Counted from the stretch's first letter, positions 46,967 through 56,439 are shown. The stretch is DNA of 61,403 bases from an uncultured Prevotellaceae bacterium (GCA_902780025.1 CACZDV010000012.1:1-61403); one strand, 5' to 3'. A program made the numbers and translations. Notes: generated by a model from the sequence alone, not told the origin.

Positions 46967-47995
46967 CTACCTCGTCGTTCCACGGATAACGAGTCGGGTA
47001 CGGACTACGCGCTTTTCCACTTTATCCATAGGCAAATGACCCTCCACCTTGTCAATCAAAATTTCGGCAGCCTCCTCCCCTACCCGCTTTCCGCGCTGCT
47101 CAACGGTAGTCAACATAGGGTCGCAGGCCACAGCGCGCTGGCCGTTGGTAAAACCACAGATACTGATGTCCTCCGGCACCCGAAGCCCCATGCGCTTAAC
47201 GGTATAGAGGATACCAATAGCCGTATCATCGTTGACTGCAAAGAAAGCATCAGGATAATAGTCGCCATCGAACAAATCTGGAGTAATCAGTTCTGCATCC
47301 TGACGGTTATCACAGATACGCGTCAGATGTTCGTCAAAAGGCAGACCATGCTTCAATAAAGCATCTTTATAACCATTGAAACGGTTCTTTGAAATCTCCA
47401 ACTGCATGGGTGCCCCATAGTAAGCAATACGCCGACAGCCCGTCTCAATCAGGTAAGTAACGGCATTGAATGCACCCATATAGTCGTCAACCACAACACG
47501 GCTGGCATCCACCCCTGTACAGATACGGTCGTAAAAGACCATCGGGATGCCGGAATCTATCAACTTCTGGAAATGATCGTAATTCTGAGTATCCTTAGCC
47601 TGCGACACAATGACGCCACACACTTTCAAGCGGTGGAACGTCTCACAGATACGCACCTCACGTTCGTGCTGTTCGTTGCTAAGTGCCACCATGATATAAT
47701 AGCCACGGGCCATCGCAGCTTCCTCGATACCCGTCAGAACAGAGGAGAAATAATAGTGCGTGAACTCCGGCACAATAACACCAATGACCTTTGATGAAGC
47801 TACCCGGCTATGGCGTAATGCCGCACCTATCACATTAGGATAAAAATTATGTTCGCGCGCGAACTGCTGAATCTCACGCCGCCGTTCCTCACTGATACGA
47901 GGCGAATCTTTCAGCGCACGCGACACCGTAGCCACCGAGATACCTAACTCCCGGGCTATGTCCTTCATTGTCATTGGCACATTCTCTTTCATCAT
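46967..47995 (-). CDS. LacI-family regulator, MalR-like
   Basis: A 342-residue regulator with an N-terminal LacI helix-turn-helix (MKDIARELGISVATVSRALK) and hinge (NVIGAALRHSR). A periplasmic-binding-protein-like effector domain follows (VIGVIVPEFTHYYFSSVL, then GVIVSQAKDT). It is predicted to sense a maltose-type sugar and bind GCAAACGTTTGC, present next to its own start and upstream of susC, malQ and the amylase gene. The consistent upstream operator position suggests activation rather than simple repression. Several start codons are possible (47995, 47992, or the downstream Met before TMKDIA); the first abuts the operator directly. No susR homologue is present in the window, so this protein probably replaces it. 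Confidence 0.92.
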   Translation of the reverse strand: MMKENVPMTMKDIARELGISVATVSRALKDSPRISEERRREIQQFAREHNFYPNVIGAALRHSRVASSKVIGVIVPEFTHYYFSSVLTGIEEAAMARGYYIMVALSNEQHEREVRICETFHRLKVCGVIVSQAKDTQNYDHFQKLIDSGIPMVFYDRICTGVDASRVVVDDYMGAFNAVTYLIETGCRRIAYYGAPMQLEISKNRFNGYKDALLKHGLPFDEHLTRICDNRQDAELITPDLFDGDYYPDAFFAVNDDTAIGILYTVKRMGLRVPEDISICGFTNGQRAVACDPMLTTVEQRGKRVGEEAAEILIDKVEGHLPMDKVEKRVVRTRLVIRGTTR

Positions 47996-48007
47996 GCAAA
48001 CGTTTGC
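47996..48007 (+). promoter_or_regulatory. LacI-family operator between lacI and susC
   Basis: A perfect palindrome GCAAACGTTTGC adjoining the regulator's first start codon and lying 61.5 bp (centre) upstream of the susC -7 box. It could serve both autoregulation and control of the susCDEF operon. Confidence 0.9.
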
Positions 48008-48062
48008 GCTACTATTATAACGCTTTTTTTCTTTAAAAAGTATAATGAACGCGAAATAAAAG

Positions 48063-48070
48063 TAACTTTG
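48063..48070 (+). promoter_or_regulatory. susC promoter -7 box
   Basis: TAACTTTG, a perfect TAnnTTTG, lies 46 bp before the susC start. No good TTTG element is found at the usual upstream distance, as expected for an activator-dependent promoter. Confidence 0.8.
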
Positions 48071-48115
48071 CAGCAGAATTTTACGTAAAACTATAAATTA
48101 ACTAATTAAAATGTA

Positions 48116-51100
48116 ATGATGAAGCAGGTAAACATTAGAATCCCGCTTAGGATGCTCAGCCTTATATTAGGCTTGTTCCTATCGGTAGGTGCCTTTGCCC
48201 AAATTACGGTAAAGGGCCATGTAAAAGACGCTCAGGGAGAACCTATCATCGGCGCTACCGTCCGCATCGTCGGACAGGCAACGGGAGGGACTATTTCTGA
48301 CTTCGACGGAAATTTCTCCCTACAAGCTAAACAGGGAGCACAACTCTCCGTCAGCTATGTAGGCTACCAGACAGCTACGGTAACGGCTGCTCCCAGTGTG
48401 ATGGTCACACTAATGGATGACGCTACACTACTGAACGATGTGGTAGTTATCGGTTACGGTCGCGCGAAGAAAAACGACCTGACAGGTGCAGTCACGGCTA
48501 TTAAGCCCGACGAGTTGAGCCACGGTCTGCAGACCAGTGCCGACGATATGTTGAGCGGCAAGGTAGCAGGTCTGAACATCATCAATGAAGGTGGTGCTCC
48601 TGGTTCCGGTTCCAAGATCCGCATCCGTGGTGGTTCATCACTTTCTGCCTCCAACGACCCCCTGTATGTAATTGACGGTCTGCAAGTAGACCCTGCAGGA
48701 ATCGCAGGTTTTAACCCTCTGTCATCTATTAACCCGAATGATATTGAGTCGTTCACCGTACTTAAGGATGCCTCTGCCACAGCCATCTACGGTTCACGCG
48801 CATCAAACGGTGTCATCATCATCACCACTAAGAAGGGTAAGGCCGGCCAGAAGGCTAAGGTTTCATACAATGGAAACGTATCTATCTCCTTCAAGAAAAA
48901 GACTCTTGATGTGTTCGACGGTCCTGGCTTCCAGAAGTTCGTTGCCGACACCTTCGGCGAGGATAGTCCCGAGTATGCCCTGTTAGGCTATCAAGATGAG
49001 AACGGTGTGCAGCAGTTCGCCAATACCGACTGGCAGGATGAAATCTATCGGACAGCTGTATCGACAGATCACAACATCACCGTCACTGGCGGTACCGCCA
49101 ATATGCCTTACCGCGTATCAGGCGGCTTTACCTATCAGCCGGGTATCGTGAAGTCAACCTTCTTCCGTCGTTACACGGGTAGCTTCAACCTTGCTCCGGT
49201 ACTATTGAACGAACACCTGCGCCTGAATGTCACTGGTAAGATCATGTCGGCTCAGCGCCGCTGGGACAATGGTGCTGTAGGTGCATCTGCCTATATGGAC
49301 CCGACCAAGCCCGTCCATATGAATCAAGACAAGTACAACAAGTACTTTAACGGTTACTATCAGTGGTCAGAAGCAGCAGGATACCCCAACGACAATGCAT
49401 GGGAATATGGATTCGACAGCAATGCCACCGCTAACCCCGTGGCACTTGTTGAGAACAATGGAACCAAGCAAAATGCAATGACCTATCAGGGCAACATTGG
49501 CGTAGACTACGCTATCCACGGCTTTGAAGACCTCCACATTCTGGCCAATTTGGCTGGTAACTACACGCAATCCAAAAAAGAGACCAGCGACGGCCGTTAT
49601 ACTACCTCCAACTACTATTATGGTAAGGAGGAGTGGAAAGAAGACAAGAACTACAACCACATCTTCAATATCTTTGCACAGTACACGAAAGAACTGAAGA
49701 AAGACGTTCACAACTTGGATGTACAGGTGGGTTATGAATGGCAGCGCTACTATGCCAAGAGCGACGAGTGGGGCTATGGTACTATTCCCGAGACCGCTTC
49801 TGTAGGTGCCGGCGACCGCTATGGTGAGCCAACCGGCATCACCGAGTGGAAAACAGAAAACCGCCTCCGCTCATGGATCGGCCGCTTGAACTACACACTG
49901 TTGAACCGCTACCTCCTCACCGTTACGATGCGTGCCGACGGTTCGTCACGTTTTGCCAAGGGTCATGAGTGGGGCTACTTCCCCGCTGCCGCTTTGGCAT
50001 GGCGTGTAAAAGAAGAAGCTTTCTTGCGCGACAACAACTCCATCAGCGACCTGAAATTCCGCCTGACCTATGGTAAGACCGGTCAGCAGAACATCCCCCA
50101 AAAGGTTGGTGGACTGGATGTTGGTGACTTCTACTACTTACCAACCTTCACAGCAAACTACAACCATGCCTACTATCCCCTCTTCGGTGACGGAAAGACC
50201 GTGCGTCCCAGTGTTTACAATGACGATCTGACATGGGAGAAAACGACGACCTACGATGTCGGTCTTGACCTCGCACTCTGGGACAACCGCTTCAGCCTCA
50301 GCGCCGACTGGTATTATCGTAAGACCACCGACCTGATTAACAAGATTTACGTTCCTGCCGGTGCTAACTTCGGTGCGCAGACCATCGGTAATATCGGAGA
50401 ACTCCACAATACCGGTGTTGAGTTCATGGCTACCGTCCGTCCGATTGCCTCCAAGGATCTGAACTGGGAAGTTACCTACAACTTCACCTATAACAAGAAT
50501 AACATTGACGACCTGGCTTCCGACCTGATTGAGCATGAAAGCATTGGTTTGTCGAAGAATGGCATGGCTTATCAGACTGGCCACGCTGCCTCTGCATTCT
50601 ATGTCTACCGTCAGGTTTACGATGCTAACGGAAATATCGTACCCCACACCTTCGTTGACCGTAACGGCAATGGCATCCTCGATAGCGACGACCGCTACTT
50701 CTACTACCATGCTGATCCTGACGTCACCATGGGTCTGGGTTCCAAGGTAACCTATAAGAACTGGGACTTCAGCTTCAACTCCCGTGCAAGTTTCGGCAAC
50801 CACGTTTTCAATGCCAACATCAACGGCACCTACATCAGTAGTCAGGGCCTGGGTTCGACGCTGAACTTCATGCACAACATTCCTACGCTGGCGCTGGAGT
50901 ACGGTCTGAAGAGTTCATCTGAAGCACAACCCGCTTCTGACTGCTGGATTCAGAACGCTTCTTTCTTCAAGCTCGACAACGTCACGATAGGTTACTCGTT
51001 CGAAAAGCTCTTCAACACCAGCATCAGTGGTCGCGTCTATGCTACGGCACAGAACATATTCACGATTACTAAGTACGATGGTCTGGATCCTGAGATTCAG

Positions 51101-51169
51101 AATGGTATTGAGAACAACATCTATCCTCGTCCCTTCACATCTATTCTGGGTGTGAGCCTGAACTTCTAA
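48116..51169 (+). CDS. susC: SusC-like TonB-dependent starch transporter
   Basis: A 1017-residue SusC protein: signal peptide (ending GAFAQ), carboxypeptidase-regulatory-like domain (KGHVKDAQGEPIIGATVRI, about 32-110), TonB-box region VVVIGYGRAKK, plug (MLSGKVAGLNI, IRIRGGSSLSASNDPLYVI, IYGSRASNGVIIITTKKG) and a barrel with the terminal aromatic ILGVSLNF. It imports maltooligosaccharides across the outer membrane, driven by TonB. The operon susC-susD-susE-susF starts here under the operator at 47996. The start is 48116 or the adjacent ATG at 48119. The substrate assignment rests on neighbouring starch genes. Confidence 0.95.
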   Translation: MMKQVNIRIPLRMLSLILGLFLSVGAFAQITVKGHVKDAQGEPIIGATVRIVGQATGGTISDFDGNFSLQAKQGAQLSVSYVGYQTATVTAAPSVMVTLMDDATLLNDVVVIGYGRAKKNDLTGAVTAIKPDELSHGLQTSADDMLSGKVAGLNIINEGGAPGSGSKIRIRGGSSLSASNDPLYVIDGLQVDPAGIAGFNPLSSINPNDIESFTVLKDASATAIYGSRASNGVIIITTKKGKAGQKAKVSYNGNVSISFKKKTLDVFDGPGFQKFVADTFGEDSPEYALLGYQDENGVQQFANTDWQDEIYRTAVSTDHNITVTGGTANMPYRVSGGFTYQPGIVKSTFFRRYTGSFNLAPVLLNEHLRLNVTGKIMSAQRRWDNGAVGASAYMDPTKPVHMNQDKYNKYFNGYYQWSEAAGYPNDNAWEYGFDSNATANPVALVENNGTKQNAMTYQGNIGVDYAIHGFEDLHILANLAGNYTQSKKETSDGRYTTSNYYYGKEEWKEDKNYNHIFNIFAQYTKELKKDVHNLDVQVGYEWQRYYAKSDEWGYGTIPETASVGAGDRYGEPTGITEWKTENRLRSWIGRLNYTLLNRYLLTVTMRADGSSRFAKGHEWGYFPAAALAWRVKEEAFLRDNNSISDLKFRLTYGKTGQQNIPQKVGGLDVGDFYYLPTFTANYNHAYYPLFGDGKTVRPSVYNDDLTWEKTTTYDVGLDLALWDNRFSLSADWYYRKTTDLINKIYVPAGANFGAQTIGNIGELHNTGVEFMATVRPIASKDLNWEVTYNFTYNKNNIDDLASDLIEHESIGLSKNGMAYQTGHAASAFYVYRQVYDANGNIVPHTFVDRNGNGILDSDDRYFYYHADPDVTMGLGSKVTYKNWDFSFNSRASFGNHVFNANINGTYISSQGLGSTLNFMHNIPTLALEYGLKSSSEAQPASDCWIQNASFFKLDNVTIGYSFEKLFNTSISGRVYATAQNIFTITKYDGLDPEIQNGIENNIYPRPFTSILGVSLNF

Positions 51170-51206
51170 TCTTACCTTATAATAATATATAAAAGGAATA
51201 AACATT

Positions 51207-52838
51207 ATGAATATCAAAGGTATAAAAAATATAATGGCTGTGGCCTTTATAGGGGTTGCCACATTTTGCTTGACAGCATGTGACAACGACTCCACTATCC
51301 TGGGCGGTTCATTGCATCCCGACAACCCCAACCCAAAGCAAACCACCCAAGCTGACTATGATGGTATTCTGAACAAGATCTACGGAAACTTGGCTCTGAC
51401 AGGTCTGACAGGTCCTCACGGAAGCAGCGACCTTCCCGACGATATCGATGAAGGTATGTCAGTGTTTATGCGTGTCGTCTGGTACGCTAATGAACTGCCT
51501 TCTGACGAATCACTCTGCGCATGGCTTTCAGATGCTGGTATCCCTGAGTTCAACCGTGGCACCTGGGGCGACAACCACGCCCTGCTCCGTGGTCTGTACT
51601 ATCGCTGTATGTTCGGTATCACGCTCTGCAACTCCTTCCTCGACAATGCTCCGTCGTCGATTGACGAATATAGCAAGAAGGTGGCTGAGGCTCGTTTCAT
51701 GCGCGCTCTGTACTACTTCTATCTGATGGATATGTTTGGCAATCCTCCAATGGTAACCCACGTAACTGCTGAAGCTCCCGTACAGGCTACCCGCCAGGAA
51801 GTGTTTAACTTCATCGAGAAGGAGCTGAAAGACGTTATTGGCGAAGGCGAAAGCACCAATGTACTGGCTGCCGCCAAGAGTGTGAAGTACGGTCGTGCCG
51901 ACGTAGTGGCCGGTTATATGCTGCTGATGCGTATGTACCTGAATGCCGAGGTCTACACTGGTACTGCCCGCTGGGAAGATGCCCGTACTTATGCAGAGAA
52001 GGCCATTAACTCAGGTTATTCGCTGAGTACAGAAAGTAAGAACGGTTACAACGGCTACCAGCTTCTGTTCATGGGCGACAACGACACCAACGGTGCCCAG
52101 AACGAGATAGTATTCCCCATCCTGTTCGACGGTGAGCTGACCCAGAGCTGGGGTGGTATATTCCTGGCTGCCGGTTCAGTAAATGCTAAAGATATCGCAG
52201 TCTATCCTATTGGTACCACCAGCAACTGGGGCGGTATCCGCGCCAAGAAGTACTTTGCTCAGAAGTGGTTCCCCAACGACAATGCTCCTAAGGGAACTCC
52301 TGCCGACCTAAGTGCTGCAGCAGGCGATGACCGTTGTCTGTTGATGACCTTAGAGCACGAACTGGAGATTGCCAACGAGGACAAGTTTGAGGAAGGCTAC
52401 GGCTATATAAAGTTCCTGAACACTCATGCTGATGGTTCTGAACCCCACAACGCAGAGCACACGGACTATGACTTCCCGTTGTTCCGTCTGGCAGAGGCTT
52501 ACCTGACATACGCAGAAGCCGATGCACGTCTGAATGGCGGCAATATCAGCGCTACGGGCCTGAACTACATCAAGGAATTGCGCAACCGTGCACATGCCAA
52601 CGCCAACATCAGTGTCTTCTCACTTGCTGACATTGAGGACGAGTGGAGCCGTGAATTCGGGTTCGAAGGCCGCCGCCGCATGGATATGGTTCGCTTTGGC
52701 GACTTCACCGGTGTCCGCCGCATTTGGATTGGTGGCACTGCCGCTGGCGGTACCTTGTCCGACTATCGCAATATCTTCCCATTGCCCTCAAGTGATCTGA
52801 TTGCTAATCCCAACTTAAAGCAGAATCAAGGTTATTAA
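51207..52838 (+). CDS. susD: SusD-like starch-binding lipoprotein
   Basis: A 543-residue lipoprotein with lipobox CLTAC (Cys25). Core features of starch-type SusD are seen: YDGILNKIYGNLALTGLTGP and DEGMSVFMRVVWYANELPSDE in the N-terminal part, EARFMRALYYFYLMDMFGNPP, and the C-terminal WSREFGFEGRRRMDMVRFG. The aromatic-rich segments there would form the starch-binding arc. SusD caps SusC on the outer surface and binds helical alpha-glucans. It lies 37 bp after susC. Confidence 0.95.
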   Translation: MNIKGIKNIMAVAFIGVATFCLTACDNDSTILGGSLHPDNPNPKQTTQADYDGILNKIYGNLALTGLTGPHGSSDLPDDIDEGMSVFMRVVWYANELPSDESLCAWLSDAGIPEFNRGTWGDNHALLRGLYYRCMFGITLCNSFLDNAPSSIDEYSKKVAEARFMRALYYFYLMDMFGNPPMVTHVTAEAPVQATRQEVFNFIEKELKDVIGEGESTNVLAAAKSVKYGRADVVAGYMLLMRMYLNAEVYTGTARWEDARTYAEKAINSGYSLSTESKNGYNGYQLLFMGDNDTNGAQNEIVFPILFDGELTQSWGGIFLAAGSVNAKDIAVYPIGTTSNWGGIRAKKYFAQKWFPNDNAPKGTPADLSAAAGDDRCLLMTLEHELEIANEDKFEEGYGYIKFLNTHADGSEPHNAEHTDYDFPLFRLAEAYLTYAEADARLNGGNISATGLNYIKELRNRAHANANISVFSLADIEDEWSREFGFEGRRRMDMVRFGDFTGVRRIWIGGTAAGGTLSDYRNIFPLPSSDLIANPNLKQNQGY

Positions 52839-52856
52839 TTTAAAAACGAAATCACA

Positions 52857-54002
52857 ATGAAACAGTCAAGTATATTAGCATCTATGCTCATGGCATTAGT
52901 AGCTTTCACTGCTTGCTCTACCGATCGTGACGACAATCCCATCCTCTCGGTTCCCGCAAACGGCAGTTTCACGCTCTATGCTCCAGGCATCACAGCCAAC
53001 ACCATTGACTTGGACAACTCCACCAGCCTTACCTTCAAGGCTGACCAGCCCAACTATGGTTATACGGCTCCTGTTATTTATATGATGGAGTTCGCTGCTT
53101 CTGAAGACGGTAATACCTGGTCTTCTTGGCAGGGCACCGATACCAGCAATGAGAACCCGCTGGCCATTACTGTTCCCGCCAGCGAGATTGCCAGCGCAGT
53201 AACTGTTGGCTTGGTTGAACTCGGTCGCGAAGAGTCACAATTCCCGCTTACCTCTAAAGTGAGGGCCCGCATTCATGCCTATCTGAGCGGTCAGGAAGAA
53301 CTCACCTCTGTCTACTCTCAGGAAGTGCAGTTCACGGCAACAACCTCTTATGTACTGCCTCCGATTCCTTCTTCTCGCTTCTATATGGTAGGTGCGCTGC
53401 CCGGTTGGAATGCTGAGGCTGCCCTCACAGCCCTGTTCTTCCCTAAGGGCGGAGACGTCTACACCTACACTACGCAATTCGTTGGTGACGGTAACCTGAA
53501 GATCTGGATTGAGGAAGACCTTGGCGTTTGGGCAAATGCCTACTGCTGCGAGACTGATGGCTCACAGGATATGACCGGAACCATCATTCAGGCTGATGCC
53601 GGTGCCATCAAGGCTCCTTCGGCTGAGTACTACACCTTCACCTTCGACAAGCACCACATGAGCTACACATGGACGAAGCTGGAGAATCAGGAACCTGCCG
53701 AGTACACCTCTATCTCTCTGATTGGTAACTTCAACGACTGGGCTGACGACGTTGACATGACTCAGGTCACGCCGCACAACTGGTACGTAGAGCATGAGTT
53801 CACCAGCGACGACATTGAGTTCAAGTTCCGTGCTAACCACGACTGGGCCACCAACTGGGGGGCAGCCTGGACTGTCAGCGACACCGACTTCTATGCTGAA
53901 GGTGTAGGCGGTGGCGACAACATCAAGTGCGCCAAGGGTAAGTACCGCTTCTATCTGAACGACATCACCAATGGTCTGTTGGTAGTACCTGTCGCTGAAT
54001 AA
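52857..54002 (+). CDS. SusE-domain starch-binding lipoprotein
   Basis: A 381-residue lipoprotein with lipobox AFTAC (Cys20). A SusE-type N-terminal Ig-like domain (about 25-155) is followed by two starch-binding modules: about 170-275 (RFYMVGALPGWNAEAALTAL) and about 280-381 (SISLIGNFNDWADDVDMTQV, AAWTVSDTDFYAEGVGGGDN, ending GKYRFYLNDITNGLLVV). The module ends resemble the SusE/SusF C-terminal repeats. It is expected on the outer surface, helping hold starch near SusCD. It lies 18 bp after susD. Confidence 0.9.
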   Translation: MKQSSILASMLMALVAFTACSTDRDDNPILSVPANGSFTLYAPGITANTIDLDNSTSLTFKADQPNYGYTAPVIYMMEFAASEDGNTWSSWQGTDTSNENPLAITVPASEIASAVTVGLVELGREESQFPLTSKVRARIHAYLSGQEELTSVYSQEVQFTATTSYVLPPIPSSRFYMVGALPGWNAEAALTALFFPKGGDVYTYTTQFVGDGNLKIWIEEDLGVWANAYCCETDGSQDMTGTIIQADAGAIKAPSAEYYTFTFDKHHMSYTWTKLENQEPAEYTSISLIGNFNDWADDVDMTQVTPHNWYVEHEFTSDDIEFKFRANHDWATNWGAAWTVSDTDFYAEGVGGGDNIKCAKGKYRFYLNDITNGLLVVPVAE

Positions 54003-54036
54003 CATTTCTATTCATTAACTCAAAAAGAACAGAACA

Positions 54037-56091
54037 ATGAAAAAGTTATCAATATATCTGATGCTTGCGTTGGCGGGGGTGTTCATGACCGCCTGCGGTC
54101 CTGAGGATAACGAATTCGCCGGTCTGAAAAAGGCAGAAGCCGACGGTGCCGTTGTAATACCCGGCTTCACTGCCAGCGAGTTAGGCGTTATAAACCTCAA
54201 CAACGTAGAAGTGAGTGAAGCACTTGACGTGCCCGCATTCACCACTTCCAAAGAGGCACTGCCTGAAGGTGTCGCATTATCAAAGGGTGAGATTAAGTTT
54301 GAAGACGGCACCTCGCTGCCCGCCACTGCCGACGGCAAGGTTTCCGGCACGGCACTGTCTGATTATGTCGCCTCTATCTATGGACTTCGTCCAGAGGTTC
54401 GCTCGGTGGCAAGTACTATCTATCTCTATGCCGTTCAAAACGGTGCAGCGGTGAAAATCAATGCCGGCGACGTTACCCTCCAAGTAGTCCCCAAGGCTCC
54501 TGAGATTGAATCTGTCTACTACTTCACGGGCACACTGAACAACTGGGACAACGGCAACACCGACTATGAGCTCAGCAACGGCGGACTCGATCCCTATGAG
54601 AACCCCGTGTTCACCATGCGACTTCCTGCCCCAGAAGATGGTGGCGACATTGAGTTCAAGGTAACACCAGGTTCGAAGATTGGCACTGGAGACTGGAACA
54701 AGTGTCTGGCCAGCGACGGCGAAGGCAAGTTTGCCTACAACAACGGCGGTGACGGTGGCAACCTGAAAATTACGGCTGTTGAAGATGCTATCTATTACAA
54801 GGTTTCCTTCGACATGCTCGAGCAGACCTATACCGTATCAGCCGGCTTTGCTAATCCTGAGACCTGGTATCTCGTGGGTGGCTGCATCGGCGATGGATCA
54901 TGGGGCAACAGTTCCTTCGACAATGTCGGTACATCGCTGTTCCCGCTGTCACGTATCAGTGGTACCACCATTTCTTACACTGGTTACTTCACCACCGACG
55001 GCTTCAAGCTTATCAAGACCCCAGGCTCATGGAGTGAGCAGTGGGGAAAGGGAACGAACGGCTACGTGAAGAACGACGGCGGCTCGGGTAACATCACCGT
55101 ACCTGCAGCAGGCTACTACACCGTGACACTCAACACCATGACCGATGAGCTCACCATTGTTGCTGCCGACATCACCCCCGAGAGCTACGAGGTGGGCATA
55201 GCTGGCTCGTTCAACGGCTGGAGCTTCGAAGCAATGACCCGCTGCACAGGTAATGACCATCTGTGGAAGACTGAGATGACAGCTACTGCTTCTGTGGAAG
55301 CCAAGTTCCTCATCGACGGATGGTCGGTAAACTGGGGTGCTACCGACTTCCCGTCGGGCATCGGCACTCAGAATGGTCCCAACATTCCCGTGGCAAAGGG
55401 CAACTATATCGTCATCTTCAACGACATCACCGGTGCCTACAACTTCATCCGGACTGATGCAGAAGAAGAGGAGGAGCCCGTCAGCGAACCCGAAGTATGG
55501 TATCTCGTGGGTAGCTGCATCGGCGACGGATCATGGGGTAACAACTCCGTTGACAACGTTGGAACATCGCTCTTCCCGCTGGCTATCAGCGGTGCAAACA
55601 CCATCTCCTACACTGGCTACTTCACCACCGACGGCTTCAAGCTCATCAAGACTCCGGGCTCATGGAGCGACCAGTGGGGACAGGGTAGCGACGGCTATGT
55701 GAAGAACGATGGCAGTTCGAGTAACATCACCGTGCCCGCTGCAGGATACTACACCGTAACGCTCAACACCGCCACCGACCAGCTCTCGGTAGCACCTGCT
55801 GACATCACGCCCGAAAACTATGAGGTGGGTATGGCCGGCTCGTTCAACGACTGGAGCTTCCAGGGCATGGCCCGCTGCACAGGCAGTGAGCACTTGTGGA
55901 AAGCCGAGATGAATGTGGAGAACAACGTGGATGCCAAGTTCCTCATCGACGGATGGTCGGTGAACTGGGGTGCTACAGACTTCCCGTCGGGCATCGGCAC
56001 TCAGAATGGTCCCAACATTCCCGTGGCAAAGGGCAACTATATCGTCATCTTCAACGACATTACTGGAGGCTACAACTTCGTCAAGAAGTAA
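54037..56091 (+). CDS. SusF-like multi-module starch-binding lipoprotein with internal duplication
   Basis: A 684-residue lipoprotein with lipobox FMTAC (Cys20). After a SusE/F-type N-terminal domain (about 25-155) come five starch-binding-like modules. One unique module lies at about 160-272 (VYYFTGTLNNWDNGNTDYEL). It is followed by two copies of a two-module block, starting EtWYLVGGCIGDGSWG at about 274 and EVWYLVGSCIGDGSWG at about 485. The blocks share long identical stretches at both protein and DNA level. SusF proteins bind starch on the cell surface without being needed for transport. The protein is larger than Bacteroides SusF because of the duplication. It is last in the operon, closed by the terminator at 56115. 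Confidence 0.9.
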   Translation: MKKLSIYLMLALAGVFMTACGPEDNEFAGLKKAEADGAVVIPGFTASELGVINLNNVEVSEALDVPAFTTSKEALPEGVALSKGEIKFEDGTSLPATADGKVSGTALSDYVASIYGLRPEVRSVASTIYLYAVQNGAAVKINAGDVTLQVVPKAPEIESVYYFTGTLNNWDNGNTDYELSNGGLDPYENPVFTMRLPAPEDGGDIEFKVTPGSKIGTGDWNKCLASDGEGKFAYNNGGDGGNLKITAVEDAIYYKVSFDMLEQTYTVSAGFANPETWYLVGGCIGDGSWGNSSFDNVGTSLFPLSRISGTTISYTGYFTTDGFKLIKTPGSWSEQWGKGTNGYVKNDGGSGNITVPAAGYYTVTLNTMTDELTIVAADITPESYEVGIAGSFNGWSFEAMTRCTGNDHLWKTEMTATASVEAKFLIDGWSVNWGATDFPSGIGTQNGPNIPVAKGNYIVIFNDITGAYNFIRTDAEEEEEPVSEPEVWYLVGSCIGDGSWGNNSVDNVGTSLFPLAISGANTISYTGYFTTDGFKLIKTPGSWSDQWGQGSDGYVKNDGSSSNITVPAAGYYTVTLNTATDQLSVAPADITPENYEVGMAGSFNDWSFQGMARCTGSEHLWKAEMNVENNVDAKFLIDGWSVNWGATDFPSGIGTQNGPNIPVAKGNYIVIFNDITGGYNFVKK
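54857..56088 (+). repeat. 633-bp tandem coding duplication in the susF-like gene
   Basis: Two head-to-tail copies (54857-55489 and 55490-56088) have an exact offset of 633 bp (211 codons). The first about 50 bp and the last about 130 bp of the block (55300-55428 versus 55933-56061) are nearly identical in DNA, including silent positions. The middle has diverged more. Confidence 0.9.
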
Positions 56092-56114
56092 TATTATAGC
56101 ACCCTCTCTCTCAC

Positions 56115-56150
56115 AACGGACTCCACACACTTTTGTGGAGTCCGTTTTTT
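56115..56150 (+). terminator. Terminator of the susCDEF operon
   Basis: A perfect 12-bp stem, AACGGACTCCAC (56115-56126) and GTGGAGTCCGTT (56135-56146), with loop ACACTTTT, followed by TTTT. Confidence 0.92.
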
Positions 56151-56242
56151 CGTGGAAGTTCCACTTTCTGTTCTAACCCTTTGGTAAGCTGTAAGTTAGA
56201 TGAGGTGGAGGTATCTCAGGAAGTTCCACCATCCACCACCAA

Positions 56243-56329
56243 AGTAAAACAACTTGTTTTACTGTAGAAAGGTGGCACCTTTCAACAAGGAAGGAGGCAT
56301 CAAAGGTCAGTAAAACAAGTTGTTTTACT
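56243..56329. repeat. Paired-palindrome element upstream of the amylase gene
   Basis: Two 21-bp palindromes, AGTAAAACAA-C-TTGTTTTACT (56243-56263) and AGTAAAACAA-G-TTGTTTTACT (56309-56329), lie 66 bp apart. The sequence AAAGGTGGC (56268-56276) follows the first after 4 bp. The same arrangement, with a different palindrome, is seen at 34469-34551. It makes up most of the 348-bp gap between the susF-like and amylase genes (the rest is the terminator, a GTGGAAGTTCCAC dyad at 56153-56165, and the amylase promoter). No gene is seen. Confidence 0.75.
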
Positions 56330-56336
56330 TTGGCTT

Positions 56337-56348
56337 GCAAACGATTGC
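56337..56348 (+). promoter_or_regulatory. LacI-family operator upstream of the alpha-amylase gene
   Basis: GCAAACGATTGC differs by one base from the perfect palindrome found at the malQ and susC promoters. Its centre is 62.5 bp upstream of the first base of the amylase -7 box. This places the amylase in the same regulon although a terminator separates it from the sus operon. Confidence 0.8.
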
Positions 56349-56404
56349 ACAATACTTACATAGATTATTAGGTTCACTTAGTGGCAACCTAAGCCTCTTT
56401 TTCG

Positions 56405-56412
56405 TATCTTTG
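56405..56412 (+). promoter_or_regulatory. Alpha-amylase promoter -7 box
   Basis: TATCTTTG fits TAnnTTTG and lies 27 bp before the start codon at 56440. It rules out an earlier in-frame start. A 7-bp dyad, TTAGGTT/AACCTAA (56368-56392), lies between operator and -7 box. Confidence 0.8.
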
Positions 56413-56439
56413 CAAGGCAAAACCAATAACGGACAGACA

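Noticed and set aside
56320-56439. Longer amylase N-terminus starting at 56320
   Set aside because: The operator and -7 box lie inside the extension; the ATG at 56440 gives a proper lipoprotein signal.
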